DNA of 64,000 nt from Halomonas sp. (GTDB taxonomy: Bacteria > Pseudomonadota > Gammaproteobacteria > Pseudomonadales > Halomonadaceae): NCBI RefSeq assembly GCF_011050415.1, contig NZ_DRFS01000006.1, positions 124,001 through 188,000 of the forward strand. The letters run 5' to 3'. The notes beneath the pieces were generated by a model. That model did not search any database and was not told the DNA's origin. It saw only the letters and a program-made list of their open reading frames with translations. The position numbers and the translations under genes are program-made. Shown here piece by piece: positions 22,397 through 31,614 of the stretch. Every line of letters starts with the position of its first letter. Positions within the stretch are counted from its first letter, which is position 1.

Positions 22397-22424
22397 AGCG
22401 GCTGCCGAGGCAGCCGCTTTTTTT
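22397..22424 (+). terminator. Rho-independent terminator after gatB
   Basis: AGCGGCTGC and GCAGCCGCT pair around a short loop, followed by seven T residues. It sits 9 bp after the gatB stop and 12 bp before the sixA stop, so it may also serve sixA in the other direction, though the A-run on that side is short. Confidence 0.9.
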
Positions 22425-22435
22425 GGCCTTTATGG

Positions 22436-22918
22436 CTAGCGAAGCTGGCTGGGCTGAGTGAACCGTTTCAACTGCGCACAGCCAGCAGCCCATACGTCGG
22501 CTTCAAACTCAGCGATGGCGGCGGTAGGGAAACCAATTCCCTGGGCGGGGCTGCCCTCTACCAACAGACCGGCTAGATCTCCCACCAGCGGCATATGGCT
22601 GACCAGCATAATTGGCGCGCCTAACGGCTGGTGAAGCAGCCAATCACTTACTGCCGTGGGAGCGTCCTCAGGGGTAATAAAATCCAGCGTTTCAAGCGGC
22701 GCACCCAATACATCACACAAAGCTTGTGCTGTTTGCTGGGCCCTGGCGTAAGGGCTTGCATACATTCGCGGCATTGAAAGCTCCCCCCCGGCCACGCGCC
22801 CTGCTAACCATTGGGCCATTTTTTCAGCTTCTGACTCCCCCCGGGTCGTTAACCGCCGCGCATGGTCGGGATACCCAGGTGCTGCTTCTCCGTGACGCAT
22901 TATCAGCACATCATGCAT
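22436..22918 (-). CDS. sixA: Phosphohistidine phosphatase SixA
   Basis: SixA removes phosphate from histidines, for example on the ArcB HPt domain or on NPr. The 160-residue histidine-phosphatase protein has the RHG motif in [16 protein letters not shown] near residue 8 and the second catalytic histidine in [12 protein letters not shown]. The ATG at 22918 has CAGGAGG immediately upstream and lies 8 bp inside the end of gpsA, so coupling to gpsA is likely. Confidence 0.9.
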   Translation of the reverse strand: MHDVLIMRHGEAAPGYPDHARRLTTRGESEAEKMAQWLAGRVAGGELSMPRMYASPYARAQQTAQALCDVLGAPLETLDFITPEDAPTAVSDWLLHQPLGAPIMLVSHMPLVGDLAGLLVEGSPAQGIGFPTAAIAEFEADVWAAGCAQLKRFTQPSQLR

Positions 22919-24002
22919 CCCAGCCTCCTGTTTTGTGAGCGCGATGAGCTTGCTGCACATCTTCACGGGGCAGAATAAACTCTACGTCGCTGCTCTGCTC
23001 GCCCATCATCAACGTGCGGGCCATCTCCTGGGCAGGCACGCCGCCGAAGAGCACATGTTCAAGCCCTTCAGCGAGAGGCATGTAAACCCCCATTTCGCGC
23101 GCTTTAGCACATACCAGCTTTACCGTATTAACGCCTTCGGCGACCTGTCCAAGTGCATCAACCGCCTCTTCCAGTGAACGCCCTTCCCCCATAGCGTAAC
23201 CGACCCGATAATTACGCGACAGATTAGACGAGCAGGTAACAATCAAATCGCCCACGCCCGCCAGGCCCAAAAAGGTCATCGGGTTAGCTCCCTGGGCAAC
23301 GGCAAACCGGCTCATTTCGGCCAAGGCGCGGGTCATCAGCATGCTACGGGTGTTTTCTCCCATACCCAGCGCCGCGGCCATACCGGCGGCAATGGCATAA
23401 ATATTTTTGAGCGCACCGGCAAGCTCAACACCATGGCGGTCATCGCTGGCATACACGCGAAAATAGCGGCAACCCAAAGCCTTTTGTACCCGAGTGCGTG
23501 TTAAGGGGTCAGCACTGGCAATGACCGTGGCGGTTAGCTGCTTATCAGCAATTTCAGAAGCAAGGTTGGGGCCAGCAATCACCCCAATATGGTTAAAGCC
23601 CGTCTCCTGCTCAAGCACTTGGCTCATCAACAAAAAACTATCCTGCTCAATACCTTTGGTGGTGCTAACCAGTATCTGTTCCGGCTTTAGCCACGCTTTT
23701 GCTGCTTGCACCACGCTGCGAAACGCTTTTGAGGGAATCGCGATCAGCACTAACTGCGCATCCGACAACACGACCTGAAGGTCAGTTGAAGCCTGGACGG
23801 CAGGATTCATTGCATAGTGGGGCAGATAGCGCCCATTGCAGTGTTCGTTATTGATCTGCGCGGCCAGCGCTTCGTCACGCATCCATTGACGAACACGGGC
23901 GCCATTATCGGCGGCAATACTCGCAAGCGCCGTACCAAAACTGCCGCCTCCCAGCACCGCCACATTAGTTGGTACCGCGCCGTCGATTTGCTGCTCAGCC
24001 AT
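22911..24002 (-). CDS. gpsA: NAD(P)-dependent glycerol-3-phosphate dehydrogenase
   Basis: GpsA makes sn-glycerol-3-phosphate for phospholipid synthesis from dihydroxyacetone phosphate. The 363-residue protein has the Rossmann motif [14 protein letters not shown] (about residue 14), STTKGIE, the substrate region [10 protein letters not shown], and the catalytic lysine in [11 protein letters not shown]. It is somewhat longer than the E. coli enzyme at the C-terminus. An AGGA site precedes the ATG. Confidence 0.97.
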   Translation of the reverse strand: MAEQQIDGAVPTNVAVLGGGSFGTALASIAADNGARVRQWMRDEALAAQINNEHCNGRYLPHYAMNPAVQASTDLQVVLSDAQLVLIAIPSKAFRSVVQAAKAWLKPEQILVSTTKGIEQDSFLLMSQVLEQETGFNHIGVIAGPNLASEIADKQLTATVIASADPLTRTRVQKALGCRYFRVYASDDRHGVELAGALKNIYAIAAGMAAALGMGENTRSMLMTRALAEMSRFAVAQGANPMTFLGLAGVGDLIVTCSSNLSRNYRVGYAMGEGRSLEEAVDALGQVAEGVNTVKLVCAKAREMGVYMPLAEGLEHVLFGGVPAQEMARTLMMGEQSSDVEFILPREDVQQAHRAHKTGGWDA

Positions 24003-24054
24003 GATGATGTCCTAATCAGTCTTACAGAACGTATAACCCTACTGTACCAAAACA

Positions 24055-24086
24055 GACGGCCCGCTGGGGTAACCAAGCGGGCCGTC
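24055..24086 (-). terminator. Terminator after htpG
   Basis: Perfect 11-bp arms GACGGCCCGCT (24055-24065) and AGCGGGCCGTC (24076-24086) flank a 10-nt loop. On the - strand the stem is followed by TGTTTTGG. It separates htpG (stop at 24106) from gpsA. Confidence 0.85.
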
Positions 24087-24105
24087 ATTAATGTAGCAAG
24101 TGTTA

Positions 24106-26040
24106 TTAAGCAGTCAGTACGCTATTGAGACGCTTCACGTAGGCGGCAGGATCATCCAAATGGCCACCTTCGGCGATAATGGCTTGATCAAGCAGAATGT
24201 AGGAGAGCTGAGTGAAGAGATCGCCCTCAGCACCTTCCAAGCGCGCCACTAGCGCATGATCCGGATTCAGCTCAAGGATCGGTTTCACCTCAGGCAGCGG
24301 CTGGCCTGCGGCCTCCATAATACGGCGCATTTGATAGCCCATTTCATGTTCTGGTAATACGACACAGGCCGGCGAGTCGGTCAGGCGATGCGTTACTTTA
24401 ACGTCTTGTACGCAATCTCCTAGCGCTTCTTTCACGCGCTTGACCAAATCCTCTTTGGCTTTTGCGGTCTCCTCCTGAGCTTTCTTCTCGTCGGCATCTT
24501 CTACATCGCCTAAGTCCAACTCACCCTTCGCCACATCGGCAAAGGTTTTGCCGTCGTACTCAGTCAGATGGCTCATTAGCCAATCATCAATGCGATCAGA
24601 GAGCAGCAGCACTTCGATGCCCTTTTTGCGGAAGATCTCCAGGTGCGGGCTGTTCTTAGCAGCGTTAAAGCTGTCGGCCACCACGTAGTAAATCTTCCGC
24701 TGGCCCTCTTTCATGCGCTCAACGTAGTCTGCCAGAGAGTGCTCTTGGGCAGAGGTATCGGTGTGGGTTGAGGCAAAACGCAGCAGGCCTGCAATTTTTT
24801 CGCGGTTGGACGGATCTTCACCCGGACCTTCTTTCAGCACGCTACCAAAGGTCTTCCAAAAGGTTTGATACTGCTCTTTATCCTTGGTGAGCTTTTTCAG
24901 CATATCCAAACCGCGCTTGGTGAGCGCCGCTTTAATTTTATCCACATTTGGATCTTGCTGAAGCAGTTCGCGGGAGACATTGAGCGAAAGCTCACGTGTG
25001 TCTAGCACGCCTTTGATAAAGCGCAGGTAAAGCGGCAGGAACTGTTCTGCATCATCCATAATAAATACGCGCTGAACGTAAAGCTTAACGCCACGAGCAC
25101 CATCGCGCTCAAACATATCGAACGGAGCGCGACCCGGCACATAAAGCAAACTGGTGTACTCGAGCTTGCCTTCGACTTTGTTATGACTCCAGGTTAACGG
25201 GTCAGAAAAATCGTGGGCAACGTGCTTATAAAACGCTTTGTATTCATCTTCGGAAACATCGCTCTTCGGACGCGACCACAGGGCCGTCGCTTCGTTAACG
25301 GTTTCCCATGTCGTTACTTCGCTACCCGCAATGCTGTTGCCTTCATCATCAGTGGCCGTTTCGGTTTTCGGCATGCGAACGGGCACTTCGATATGATCTG
25401 AATACTTACGCACCAAACCCTGGAGGCGGTAGTCGTCGGCAAACTCTTTCGCATCCTCTTTTAAGTGCAGGGTGATTTCAGTGCCGTGCTGCGCTTGCTC
25501 GATATCGGAAACGGTAAACTCGCCCTCGCCTTTCGAGCGCCACTCAACGCCTTCGGAAACCTCAGTGCCTGCTTTGCGTGTACGCACCGTAATTTCATCA
25601 GCCACAATAAAGCCTGAGTAGAAACCAACGCCGAACTGGCCAATTAGTTTGGCATCCTTCTGCTGTTCACCGGAAAGCTGCTTGAGAAACTCTGCGGTGC
25701 CTGAACGGGCGATAGTACCCAGATTGGCGATAACATCTGCGCGATTCATACCAATACCATTATCACGTAGCGTGATGGTATTGGCCTCCCGGTTATGCTC
25801 AATTTCAATACGCAGTTCGCTATCGCCTTCATATAGCGCATCGTTATCGAGTGCCGCATAGCGTAGCTTGTCGCAGGCATCGGCTGCGTTCGAGATAAGT
25901 TCGCGTAAGAAAATCTCCCTGTTAGAGTACAGAGAGTGAATCATCAGGTTCAAAAGCTGCTTCACTTCCGTTTGGAAGCCAAGGGTTTCTTCGTGGTTGG
26001 CTGAGTTATCAGCGGTTTTTTCGTGGGGAGCAGTAGTCAT
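24106..26040 (-). CDS. htpG: Hsp90-family chaperone HtpG
   Basis: HtpG is an ATP-dependent cytosolic chaperone. The 644-residue protein has the GHKL ATP-binding motifs [15 protein letters not shown] (about residue 45), DNGIGM and [11 protein letters not shown], the middle domain with [10 protein letters not shown], and the C-terminal dimerisation domain. Length is normal. It is monocistronic, with a sigma-32 promoter and a hairpin in its leader and a strong terminator behind it. Confidence 0.98.
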   Translation of the reverse strand: MTTAPHEKTADNSANHEETLGFQTEVKQLLNLMIHSLYSNREIFLRELISNAADACDKLRYAALDNDALYEGDSELRIEIEHNREANTITLRDNGIGMNRADVIANLGTIARSGTAEFLKQLSGEQQKDAKLIGQFGVGFYSGFIVADEITVRTRKAGTEVSEGVEWRSKGEGEFTVSDIEQAQHGTEITLHLKEDAKEFADDYRLQGLVRKYSDHIEVPVRMPKTETATDDEGNSIAGSEVTTWETVNEATALWSRPKSDVSEDEYKAFYKHVAHDFSDPLTWSHNKVEGKLEYTSLLYVPGRAPFDMFERDGARGVKLYVQRVFIMDDAEQFLPLYLRFIKGVLDTRELSLNVSRELLQQDPNVDKIKAALTKRGLDMLKKLTKDKEQYQTFWKTFGSVLKEGPGEDPSNREKIAGLLRFASTHTDTSAQEHSLADYVERMKEGQRKIYYVVADSFNAAKNSPHLEIFRKKGIEVLLLSDRIDDWLMSHLTEYDGKTFADVAKGELDLGDVEDADEKKAQEETAKAKEDLVKRVKEALGDCVQDVKVTHRLTDSPACVVLPEHEMGYQMRRIMEAAGQPLPEVKPILELNPDHALVARLEGAEGDLFTQLSYILLDQAIIAEGGHLDDPAAYVKRLNSVLTA

Positions 26041-26073
26041 GCGCTTAACCCTTATTAATCACGTTGAGTCATG

Positions 26074-26100
26074 TGCCCCCGCAGGATGCATGCAGGGGCA
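26074..26100 (-). promoter_or_regulatory. Hairpin in htpG leader
   Basis: On the - strand a 10-bp stem forms between TGCCCCTGCA and TGCGGGGGCA with a 7-nt loop. It begins about 14 nt after the predicted heat-shock transcription start and ends 33 nt before the ATG. It has no T-tract, so it is a leader structure and not a terminator. A role in mRNA stability or temperature response is possible but unproven. Confidence 0.55.
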
Positions 26101-26121
26101 TAAAATGGTTTCGTGAGCTTG

Positions 26122-26149
26122 ATATGGGGTTAAGCAGGATTTTTTCAAG
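26122..26149 (-). promoter_or_regulatory. Sigma-32 heat-shock promoter of htpG
   Basis: On the - strand CTTGAAA (26149-26143) and CCCCATAT (26129-26122) are separated by 13 nt, matching the RpoH consensus of E. coli-type bacteria. It lies about 82 bp before the htpG ATG and just past the stop of the upstream DUF1232 gene. Confidence 0.85.
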
Positions 26150-26159
26150 CAGCTAAGCG

Positions 26160-26492
26160 TCAAGAAGGAACCATATCGGGGTCAGCAAACTTCCAGACAC
26201 GATACTCCTCAAGGCGCTGATCAATACGATTAAGCAGCCAGCCAACGATCAACACGTCATCAATAATGCCGATGATCAGCAAAAAGTCCGGTATTAAATC
26301 AAAGGGCATCACGAGATAGCCCAGCGCCAGCGCCATCATGCCGAAAGCTGACCAGGGGATAGGCCTAAAATCGCCTCGGATGACATCGCGAGTCATCGGA
26401 ACGAAGAGTTTGAGGGCACGTACAATACGTTTTGTCGCCCAAACACGGGATTTGAGTCGACGTAAGAACCACCAAGTGGATAATGGGGCCAT
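26160..26492 (-). CDS. DUF1232 (YkvA-type) membrane protein
   Basis: This 110-residue protein has one strongly hydrophobic region (about residues 45-85) containing the DUF1232 hallmark YLVMPFDLIPDFLLIIGIID. The function of the family is unknown; it is a small inner-membrane protein with a basic N-terminus. I prefer the start at 26492 because GGAGG precedes it at workable distance; an in-frame ATG at 26510 is the alternative. It is upstream of htpG on the same strand, but htpG has its own promoter. Confidence 0.8.
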   Translation of the reverse strand: MAPLSTWWFLRRLKSRVWATKRIVRALKLFVPMTRDVIRGDFRPIPWSAFGMMALALGYLVMPFDLIPDFLLIIGIIDDVLIVGWLLNRIDQRLEEYRVWKFADPDMVPS

Positions 26493-26667
26493 CGCAATTG
26501 AATCCTCCATGTGTCTACGTTGTCAGAACAAGGTTCATCCCTTTAGTTCACTATAGCGTCTGTTCAGCGATAGCCGGATTTAAATACTCAAATCTGAACC
26601 GCTCAGATCAAGCAGGGTTAACGAACAGAGTTAACAAGCAGAATTAAATCGATAGAGAGAGAGCACC

Positions 26668-28662
26668 ATGTTGGTTTCGCCATTTCGCTATACCGCTCGT
26701 GCATTATCTAAAGCTGTAGTGTGTAAAACTGCACTGGGCAAGGCCGTGCTGAGCACCGTTCTACTGTCAGGCTTACCCACGCTTGTGTGGGCCGCGTCAG
26801 ACAGTGATTTGCGTGATGCCCTTGCTGCTGCTCGAGAGCAGCAGTGGCACCGCATTGACGAACGCGCCATTGAAACCCATCCACTGCGCGGCTACGTGGA
26901 GTACCACCGCCTAAGAAGTCAATTGCCCAATGTTTCCCCAGACAGAGTCCATCAGTTTATTGACCAATACGCTGACACTCCGCTGGCGGGATGGATTCGT
27001 GGACAAGCGATCGCAAACTATGGTCATGCCGGTCGCTATAGTGATCTACTCTCAGTCGCTGATGGCGAGCCAGCAGGCACGGCGCGCCAGTGTTACTACT
27101 ATGCAGCGCTGCTCGATAGCCAGCCTCAGCAGGCGAGCGCGGCAGGGCTTGATTTGTGGCGGGTAGGCAGTTCACAACCTGACGCATGTAATCCGCTTTT
27201 CGAGCGTCTACGGGCCAACGGCACCATTGATGCCACGGCAATTTGGGAGCGTAAGATGCTTGCCTGGCAAGCAGGAGAAACCCAGCTTTCCAGCTATTTA
27301 GGTGGGCTATTGAGTGGCCAGTGGCAAACGGCGTTAGACACGGTGGATAGCGTTACTAGCCGTAGCCGGGCCATTACCCAGGCCCCCTCCTGCCTAGGCC
27401 CTGAGTGCGCCGCAACCGCAAGTTTTTATCAGGCTGCCATGCAACGCTTCACTCGTGAAGATACGCCTGCTGCATTTGCCGCCTGGCAGGAGCTCGCGCC
27501 ACGCTTAAATTTACTCCCCAGCGACCGTCAGGTGATAGAGGAAGAGCTAGCCTTCTATGCCCTGGTACGCGATGTGCCTGGCACGCTCAGTTGGGTCGAC
27601 AGCGTGCTCCCAACACTGGAGAGTGAGCGGGTATTGGAATTACGTGTTCGCCAAGCGCTAGCCAGTCGTGACTGGAATGAGGTCGTACACTGGATTGCTG
27701 AGATGCCGGCAGGGCAACAGGAGAGTAGCCGTTGGCAATATTGGTTAGGACGCGCCAATGCCCAACTTGGTAACCATGCAGCCGCCGAAGCGCGTTATCA
27801 TCAGGCTGCTACAGATCGCAGCTTTTACGGCTTTGCAGCAGCAGAAAAACTGGGCCAGCCTTATCAGTTGAATCTTGAACGCAATCATTTTGACGAAGCC
27901 TCGCGTCAACGTATCGCGCAACTACCCGCAGTGCAGCGCACCGAGGCCTTATTACGCATTGGTGAAGATGGCCTTGCCAATAGCGAATGGTTGCATGCGG
28001 TGCAGAGCGGATCTCCCCAGCAGGCCCGAGAACTGGCCGACTATGCGGCCCAACAGCAGTGGCATGCACGCTTAGTACAGACCACTATTGCCGCCGAGAT
28101 GTGGGATGCGTTGGATTGGCGCTTCCCCCAGGCCTACTACGATAGCTTTATGCACTGGGGACGCCTAACGGGCGTAGATCCGTTCTTATTGATGGCAATT
28201 ACCCGTCGCGAAAGCGCTTACAACCCCAACGCACTGTCACCTGCCGGCGCACGCGGCTTAATGCAACTAATGCCGGGCACCGCCAGCCAAGTCAGCCGCG
28301 AACTGGGTATTAATGACCCTGGTCCTTACGGCGTTTTAGACCCTGAGCTTAATATTCGTCTGGGCAGCACTTATTTACGCGACAAACTGCAGCGCTACCA
28401 AGGTAATCGCTTGGCCGCCGCTGCGGCATATAACGCCGGCCCTGGCCGCGTTGATCAATGGCTAGGCAATAACGTAGAAGCGTTTGACCTTTTTGTGGAA
28501 AGTATTCCTTTCCGCGAAACACGCGACTATGTACAGGCAGTACTTAGCTATCGAGTGATTTATGAGAGTCTCGCCAACGGCGGCAATAGCGAAGGCGTTT
28601 CGCTGCTTAGCGACAATGAACAGCAGGTGCGCTATGACCGGGCTTTACTGGCCCGCCGCTAA
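26668..28662 (+). CDS. slt: Soluble lytic murein transglycosylase Slt70
   Basis: Slt cleaves the glycan strand of peptidoglycan to 1,6-anhydro products in the periplasm. The 664-residue protein has a signal peptide ending LVWAAS (about residue 44), a long superhelical U/L domain of helical repeats and the C-terminal SLT domain with catalytic glutamate in AITRRESAYNP and the following GARGLMQLMPGTA and AAAYNAGPGRV. The signal peptide is longer than usual, so an internal start is possible. The ATG follows a GAGAGAG purine run. Confidence 0.95.
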   Translation: MLVSPFRYTARALSKAVVCKTALGKAVLSTVLLSGLPTLVWAASDSDLRDALAAAREQQWHRIDERAIETHPLRGYVEYHRLRSQLPNVSPDRVHQFIDQYADTPLAGWIRGQAIANYGHAGRYSDLLSVADGEPAGTARQCYYYAALLDSQPQQASAAGLDLWRVGSSQPDACNPLFERLRANGTIDATAIWERKMLAWQAGETQLSSYLGGLLSGQWQTALDTVDSVTSRSRAITQAPSCLGPECAATASFYQAAMQRFTREDTPAAFAAWQELAPRLNLLPSDRQVIEEELAFYALVRDVPGTLSWVDSVLPTLESERVLELRVRQALASRDWNEVVHWIAEMPAGQQESSRWQYWLGRANAQLGNHAAAEARYHQAATDRSFYGFAAAEKLGQPYQLNLERNHFDEASRQRIAQLPAVQRTEALLRIGEDGLANSEWLHAVQSGSPQQARELADYAAQQQWHARLVQTTIAAEMWDALDWRFPQAYYDSFMHWGRLTGVDPFLLMAITRRESAYNPNALSPAGARGLMQLMPGTASQVSRELGINDPGPYGVLDPELNIRLGSTYLRDKLQRYQGNRLAAAAAYNAGPGRVDQWLGNNVEAFDLFVESIPFRETRDYVQAVLSYRVIYESLANGGNSEGVSLLSDNEQQVRYDRALLARR

Positions 28663-28690
28663 GCAACTCACAGCATTATTACATTGACGT

Positions 28691-28715
28691 CAGCGCCCGG
28701 TTATACCGGGCGCTG
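28691..28715. terminator. Shared slt / LysE-exporter terminator hairpin
   Basis: CAGCGCCCGGT (28691-28701) and ACCGGGCGCTG (28705-28715) form a perfect 11-bp stem with a 3-nt loop between the convergent slt and LysE-type genes. The right arm lies inside the last codons of the exporter gene. The T-tract is poor on both sides, so efficiency is uncertain. Confidence 0.6.
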
Positions 28716-29357
28716 TGTTAGTGCCAGTCTGATACCAAACATTACCAACACTGCCCCCGTAGCGGCGTTTAGCGTTTGTGCAAAGCGCGCGCTGGCTAAC
28801 CACTTACCCGCACTGCCGACCATCAGCACTACGCTGATTTGCCAAATATTGGCGATCACAAAATGCACTCCCGCCAACCACAATGACTTCAGCAATGCGG
28901 GGTCCGTGGGGGCAATAAACTGAGGTAAAAACGCCATATAGAAGACTACCGTTTTAGGGTTCAGTACATTAGACAAAAACCCCTCTTTGACCGGTTGCCA
29001 GCGAGAAACGGCAGGGGTGTTTTTAAGTATCCCATTGACCGGTAACGGCTGCCCACGGCGTGCTGCTAACAAGCTGGTGATACCCAGCCAGATTAAATAA
29101 CCCGCCCCGACCAGCTTTAACATATGAAATGCCCAGGCCGACTGGAGCAGGATAAGCGAGATCCCCAGCGCTGAAATCGTGGCATGTACAAACAGCCCAC
29201 AGCAGATGGCAATACTAGTGGTAATCCCGTCACCAATTCCCCCACGCGCAGTATTACGAATCACCAATAGTGTATCGACGCCTGGACTAATTGATAGCAG
29301 CGTAATCGCCACTAAAAATGGAATAAATTGTGCATCGATAAAGCCCAACTGCATCAT
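28701..29357 (-). CDS. LysE/RhtB-family amino-acid exporter
   Basis: A 218-residue inner-membrane protein with about six hydrophobic helices and the family N-terminus FLVAITLLSISPGVDTLLVI with the conserved SPGxD/N and the GxxxG-rich second segment. The family exports amino acids or homoserine lactones; the substrate cannot be read here. The start could be either of two adjacent ATG codons (29357 or 29354). It converges with slt and is divergent from the cold-shock gene. Confidence 0.88.
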   Translation of the reverse strand: MMQLGFIDAQFIPFLVAITLLSISPGVDTLLVIRNTARGGIGDGITTSIAICCGLFVHATISALGISLILLQSAWAFHMLKLVGAGYLIWLGITSLLAARRGQPLPVNGILKNTPAVSRWQPVKEGFLSNVLNPKTVVFYMAFLPQFIAPTDPALLKSLWLAGVHFVIANIWQISVVLMVGSAGKWLASARFAQTLNAATGAVLVMFGIRLALTQRPV

Positions 29358-29490
29358 AAGTGCTTGCTCGCAACAAAATAAAAAATCTTAGGAATGTCGC
29401 TGGACGACAGCCGAATTTGCATCTAGAGTGATTGTAGCGGGTGGACAATTGAGTTGCCCGTGATTACTAAGCAAGTTAAGGAAACAGAAA

Positions 29491-29694
29491 ATGGCAACTG
29501 GTACAGTTAAGTGGTTCAACGACACTAAAGGCTTCGGCTTCATCTCTCCTGATGACGGCGGAGACGATCTGTTCGCCCACTTCTCCGAAATTCAAGCTGA
29601 AGGCTTCAAGACCCTGCAAGATGGTCAAAAAGTCAGCTTCGAAGTGACTCAGGGTAAAAAAGGCCTTCAGGCTTCCAACATCCGCCCAGCTTAA
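29491..29694 (+). CDS. Cold-shock-domain protein (CspA family)
   Basis: A 67-residue single-stranded nucleic acid chaperone with both RNA-binding motifs, KGFGFI (RNP1) and DLFAHF (RNP2). The ATG follows AAGGAAAC. The 133-bp leader is shorter than that of cold-inducible E. coli cspA, so cold induction cannot be assumed. A terminator follows 16 bp after the stop. Confidence 0.96.
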   Translation: MATGTVKWFNDTKGFGFISPDDGGDDLFAHFSEIQAEGFKTLQDGQKVSFEVTQGKKGLQASNIRPA

Positions 29695-29710
29695 TTGCCA
29701 ACGGATGGAC

Positions 29711-29737
29711 AAAGGCCCGCTAACGCGGGCCTTTTTT
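29711..29737 (+). terminator. Terminator after the cold-shock gene
   Basis: AAAGGCCCGC (29711-29720) and GCGGGCCTTT (29725-29734) pair around TAAC, and the T-run continues to 29737. It overlaps the stop codon of the convergent lipoprotein gene at 29736 and probably ends both transcripts. Confidence 0.92.
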
Positions 29738-30497
29738 ATTGCTCACTTTCCCTACGGGATTGCTGAACGTCTCGATCTACGTTAGCCCTATCTGACTCTG
29801 GCACCAGACCGTTAACGCTCTCCTCGTTTTCAATCTCCTGATACTGCTCATCAAGACGCTTCTGCGCCTCTTCAAAACGCCGCTCAGTATCTTCAATCAA
29901 CGCGTCCACATCGGTGGCTTCAAGATCATCCTCTAAACGCGTACGCTCATCGGGTAGACTGCTTTCCGTATTCCAACTAGATGAAAAGTCTTCATCATCC
30001 ATGGGCTCCAGCATGGGTGTTTGCTGCTCCACCTCCTGAAACTGCTCTTCAAGACGTCTTTGCGCCTCTTCAAAGCGACGCTCGGTCTCGGCAATCATTT
30101 CATCTACATCAGAACGAGTCGCTTCGCCCGGCATCGCGCTCTCTTCATTGAGCACATCATCAGGATCAGCTGCCAAGGTATCTTCACCAGCCTGCACCTC
30201 TTCTCCGGCTTCTGTGGAGTCTGTACTTTGCGCCGCGCCCTCCTCACGCAGCGCCTCTGCTCGCTCAAGCTCCTCAGCGGCTTGGCGTGCCTCTATTTCA
30301 TCTTCAACCTCGTCAGGGGTTGGCATTTCAGCTGCGTTTTCTGCGGCAGCTGGCGCCTCTTCTTCAATTACCGTTTCATCGTCCGCCACCTCAGAATTTT
30401 CATCTGGTGTCACGGTTGGATCTTCCTGAGTATCTCCACAGGCACTCAATAGTAGCGCCACAGCCGCTAGAGCAGGTATCCACACGCGATTTGCCAT
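29736..30497 (-). CDS. Acidic coiled-coil lipoprotein with internal duplication, unknown function
   Basis: I do not recognise a characterised family. The 253-residue product has a lipoprotein signal peptide with lipobox LLSAC (Cys20). About one third of its residues are Asp or Glu, and the N-terminal half is low complexity. Two copies of a helical repeat of about 30 residues follow: one near residues 130-158 (ETERRFEEAQRRLEEQFQEV) and one near 197-226 (DTERRFEEAQKRLDEQYQEI). They are predicted to form coiled coils. It lies between a cold-shock gene and yegS on the yegS strand. An outer- or inner-membrane periplasmic location is inferred from the lipobox; Gly at +2 does not suggest inner-membrane retention. 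Confidence 0.8.
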   Translation of the reverse strand: MANRVWIPALAAVALLLSACGDTQEDPTVTPDENSEVADDETVIEEEAPAAAENAAEMPTPDEVEDEIEARQAAEELERAEALREEGAAQSTDSTEAGEEVQAGEDTLAADPDDVLNEESAMPGEATRSDVDEMIAETERRFEEAQRRLEEQFQEVEQQTPMLEPMDDEDFSSSWNTESSLPDERTRLEDDLEATDVDALIEDTERRFEEAQKRLDEQYQEIENEESVNGLVPESDRANVDRDVQQSRRESEQ

Positions 30498-30541
30498 TTG
30501 AGTCGTCTCCTAAACTACATTAAATATCGAGGTCAAAACTA

Positions 30542-31501
30542 TTACGGCTGGCGACTTGATGACAGCAACGGGCAATCTTCTGGTATCAATACACGCAGCG
30601 CAAGAGGCACTACTTCAGCACAGTAGTGATCGTAACAGCGCGCTTCACCATCTAATGTGAGTGGCCATGGCGGGTCTTCTGCCTGGGTTGTCACCGTTAG
30701 CTGGCTGGTAGTGAAGTAGCGAACAAATCGCCCATCGGCAGGAAAACTTTGCAGCTCACTAATTAGCTTAGTCAGCTCCATCATCGACTTAAAGTCTTTC
30801 ACTAGCAGCACATCCAGGCGACCATCATCTAGTTTAGCGCGCGGTGCGAGCACTTGCCCGCCACCGGACTGGCGACCATTACCGAGCGCCAATAATAGCA
30901 GCGACGTCTGCTCCTCTTTGCCATCCCAGTGCAGCGTGCCACGATAGCTGCGATGACGCCAAGCCTTGAGGGCCCCCATTAATGAGTAAGCCCCGCCTCC
31001 CAGCATGCGCTTAAGGGTTTTCGGCGTGGAAGAGGTGATTTCAGCACCAAATCCACCCGTGGTCATATTCATATAATAGCTGGTCGTTGACTCGCCACTG
31101 GCACCTGCGGTGATACGCACCACATCAATGGGATGTGAGCTTAGCGACAGCGCTGCCTCCAAGGCGGGGCCAGGCTCTAGAGGCAAGCCTACTGATGTGG
31201 CAAAGTCATTGGCGCTGCCCAGCGGTACAATACCTAACGCTGGGCGCTGATCATGAGCTAAGCGCATTAAGCCATTCATGACTTCGCTTACCGTGCCGTC
31301 CCCACCACATGCGATCACATGAGTGATACCCAGTGAGGCAGACTGCTCAGCGATATCGGCGGCGTCTCCTCCTTCCCATGTAGCACGAACAGTAATCAGC
31401 ATCCCTGCTTGGCGTTGTTCATTGACTGCTTCGCGCAACTCCGGATTTCCGGCGGATTTACCATTGATAATGAGTAAATAGTGCTGCTGTGAGTCTGTCA
31501 C
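30542..31501 (-). CDS. yegS: YegS-type lipid kinase (diacylglycerol-kinase family)
   Basis: It is a soluble ATP-dependent kinase related to eukaryotic diacylglycerol and sphingosine kinases; YegS phosphorylates phosphatidylglycerol in vitro. The 319-residue protein has the nucleotide motif ACGGDGTVSEVMNGL (about residue 64), PLGSANDFA and the C-terminal two-layer sandwich with DDGRLDVLLV. Length matches YegS. It is 44 bp upstream of the acidic lipoprotein gene and may be cotranscribed with it. Confidence 0.9.
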   Translation of the reverse strand: MTDSQQHYLLIINGKSAGNPELREAVNEQRQAGMLITVRATWEGGDAADIAEQSASLGITHVIACGGDGTVSEVMNGLMRLAHDQRPALGIVPLGSANDFATSVGLPLEPGPALEAALSLSSHPIDVVRITAGASGESTTSYYMNMTTGGFGAEITSSTPKTLKRMLGGGAYSLMGALKAWRHRSYRGTLHWDGKEEQTSLLLLALGNGRQSGGGQVLAPRAKLDDGRLDVLLVKDFKSMMELTKLISELQSFPADGRFVRYFTTSQLTVTTQAEDPPWPLTLDGEARCYDHYCAEVVPLALRVLIPEDCPLLSSSRQP

Positions 31502-31589
31502 CGTTGTTATTCCTTTCCATGGTTATCCGCGGTTATTTACTGCTATACCAAAGCCTGTCTCAAGTGCTGTTTTAAGTCCGCTTTCATGC

Positions 31590-31613
31590 GCTCTCTCAAG
31601 TGCTCTCTCAAGA
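31590..31613. repeat. Two tandem 12-bp units after pepN
   Basis: GCTCTCTCAAGT (31590-31601) is followed directly by GCTCTCTCAAGA (31602-31613), ending one base before the pepN stop codon region. Similar decayed segments occur in the preceding 40 bp. The function is unknown. Confidence 0.6.
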
Positions 31614-31614
31614 G

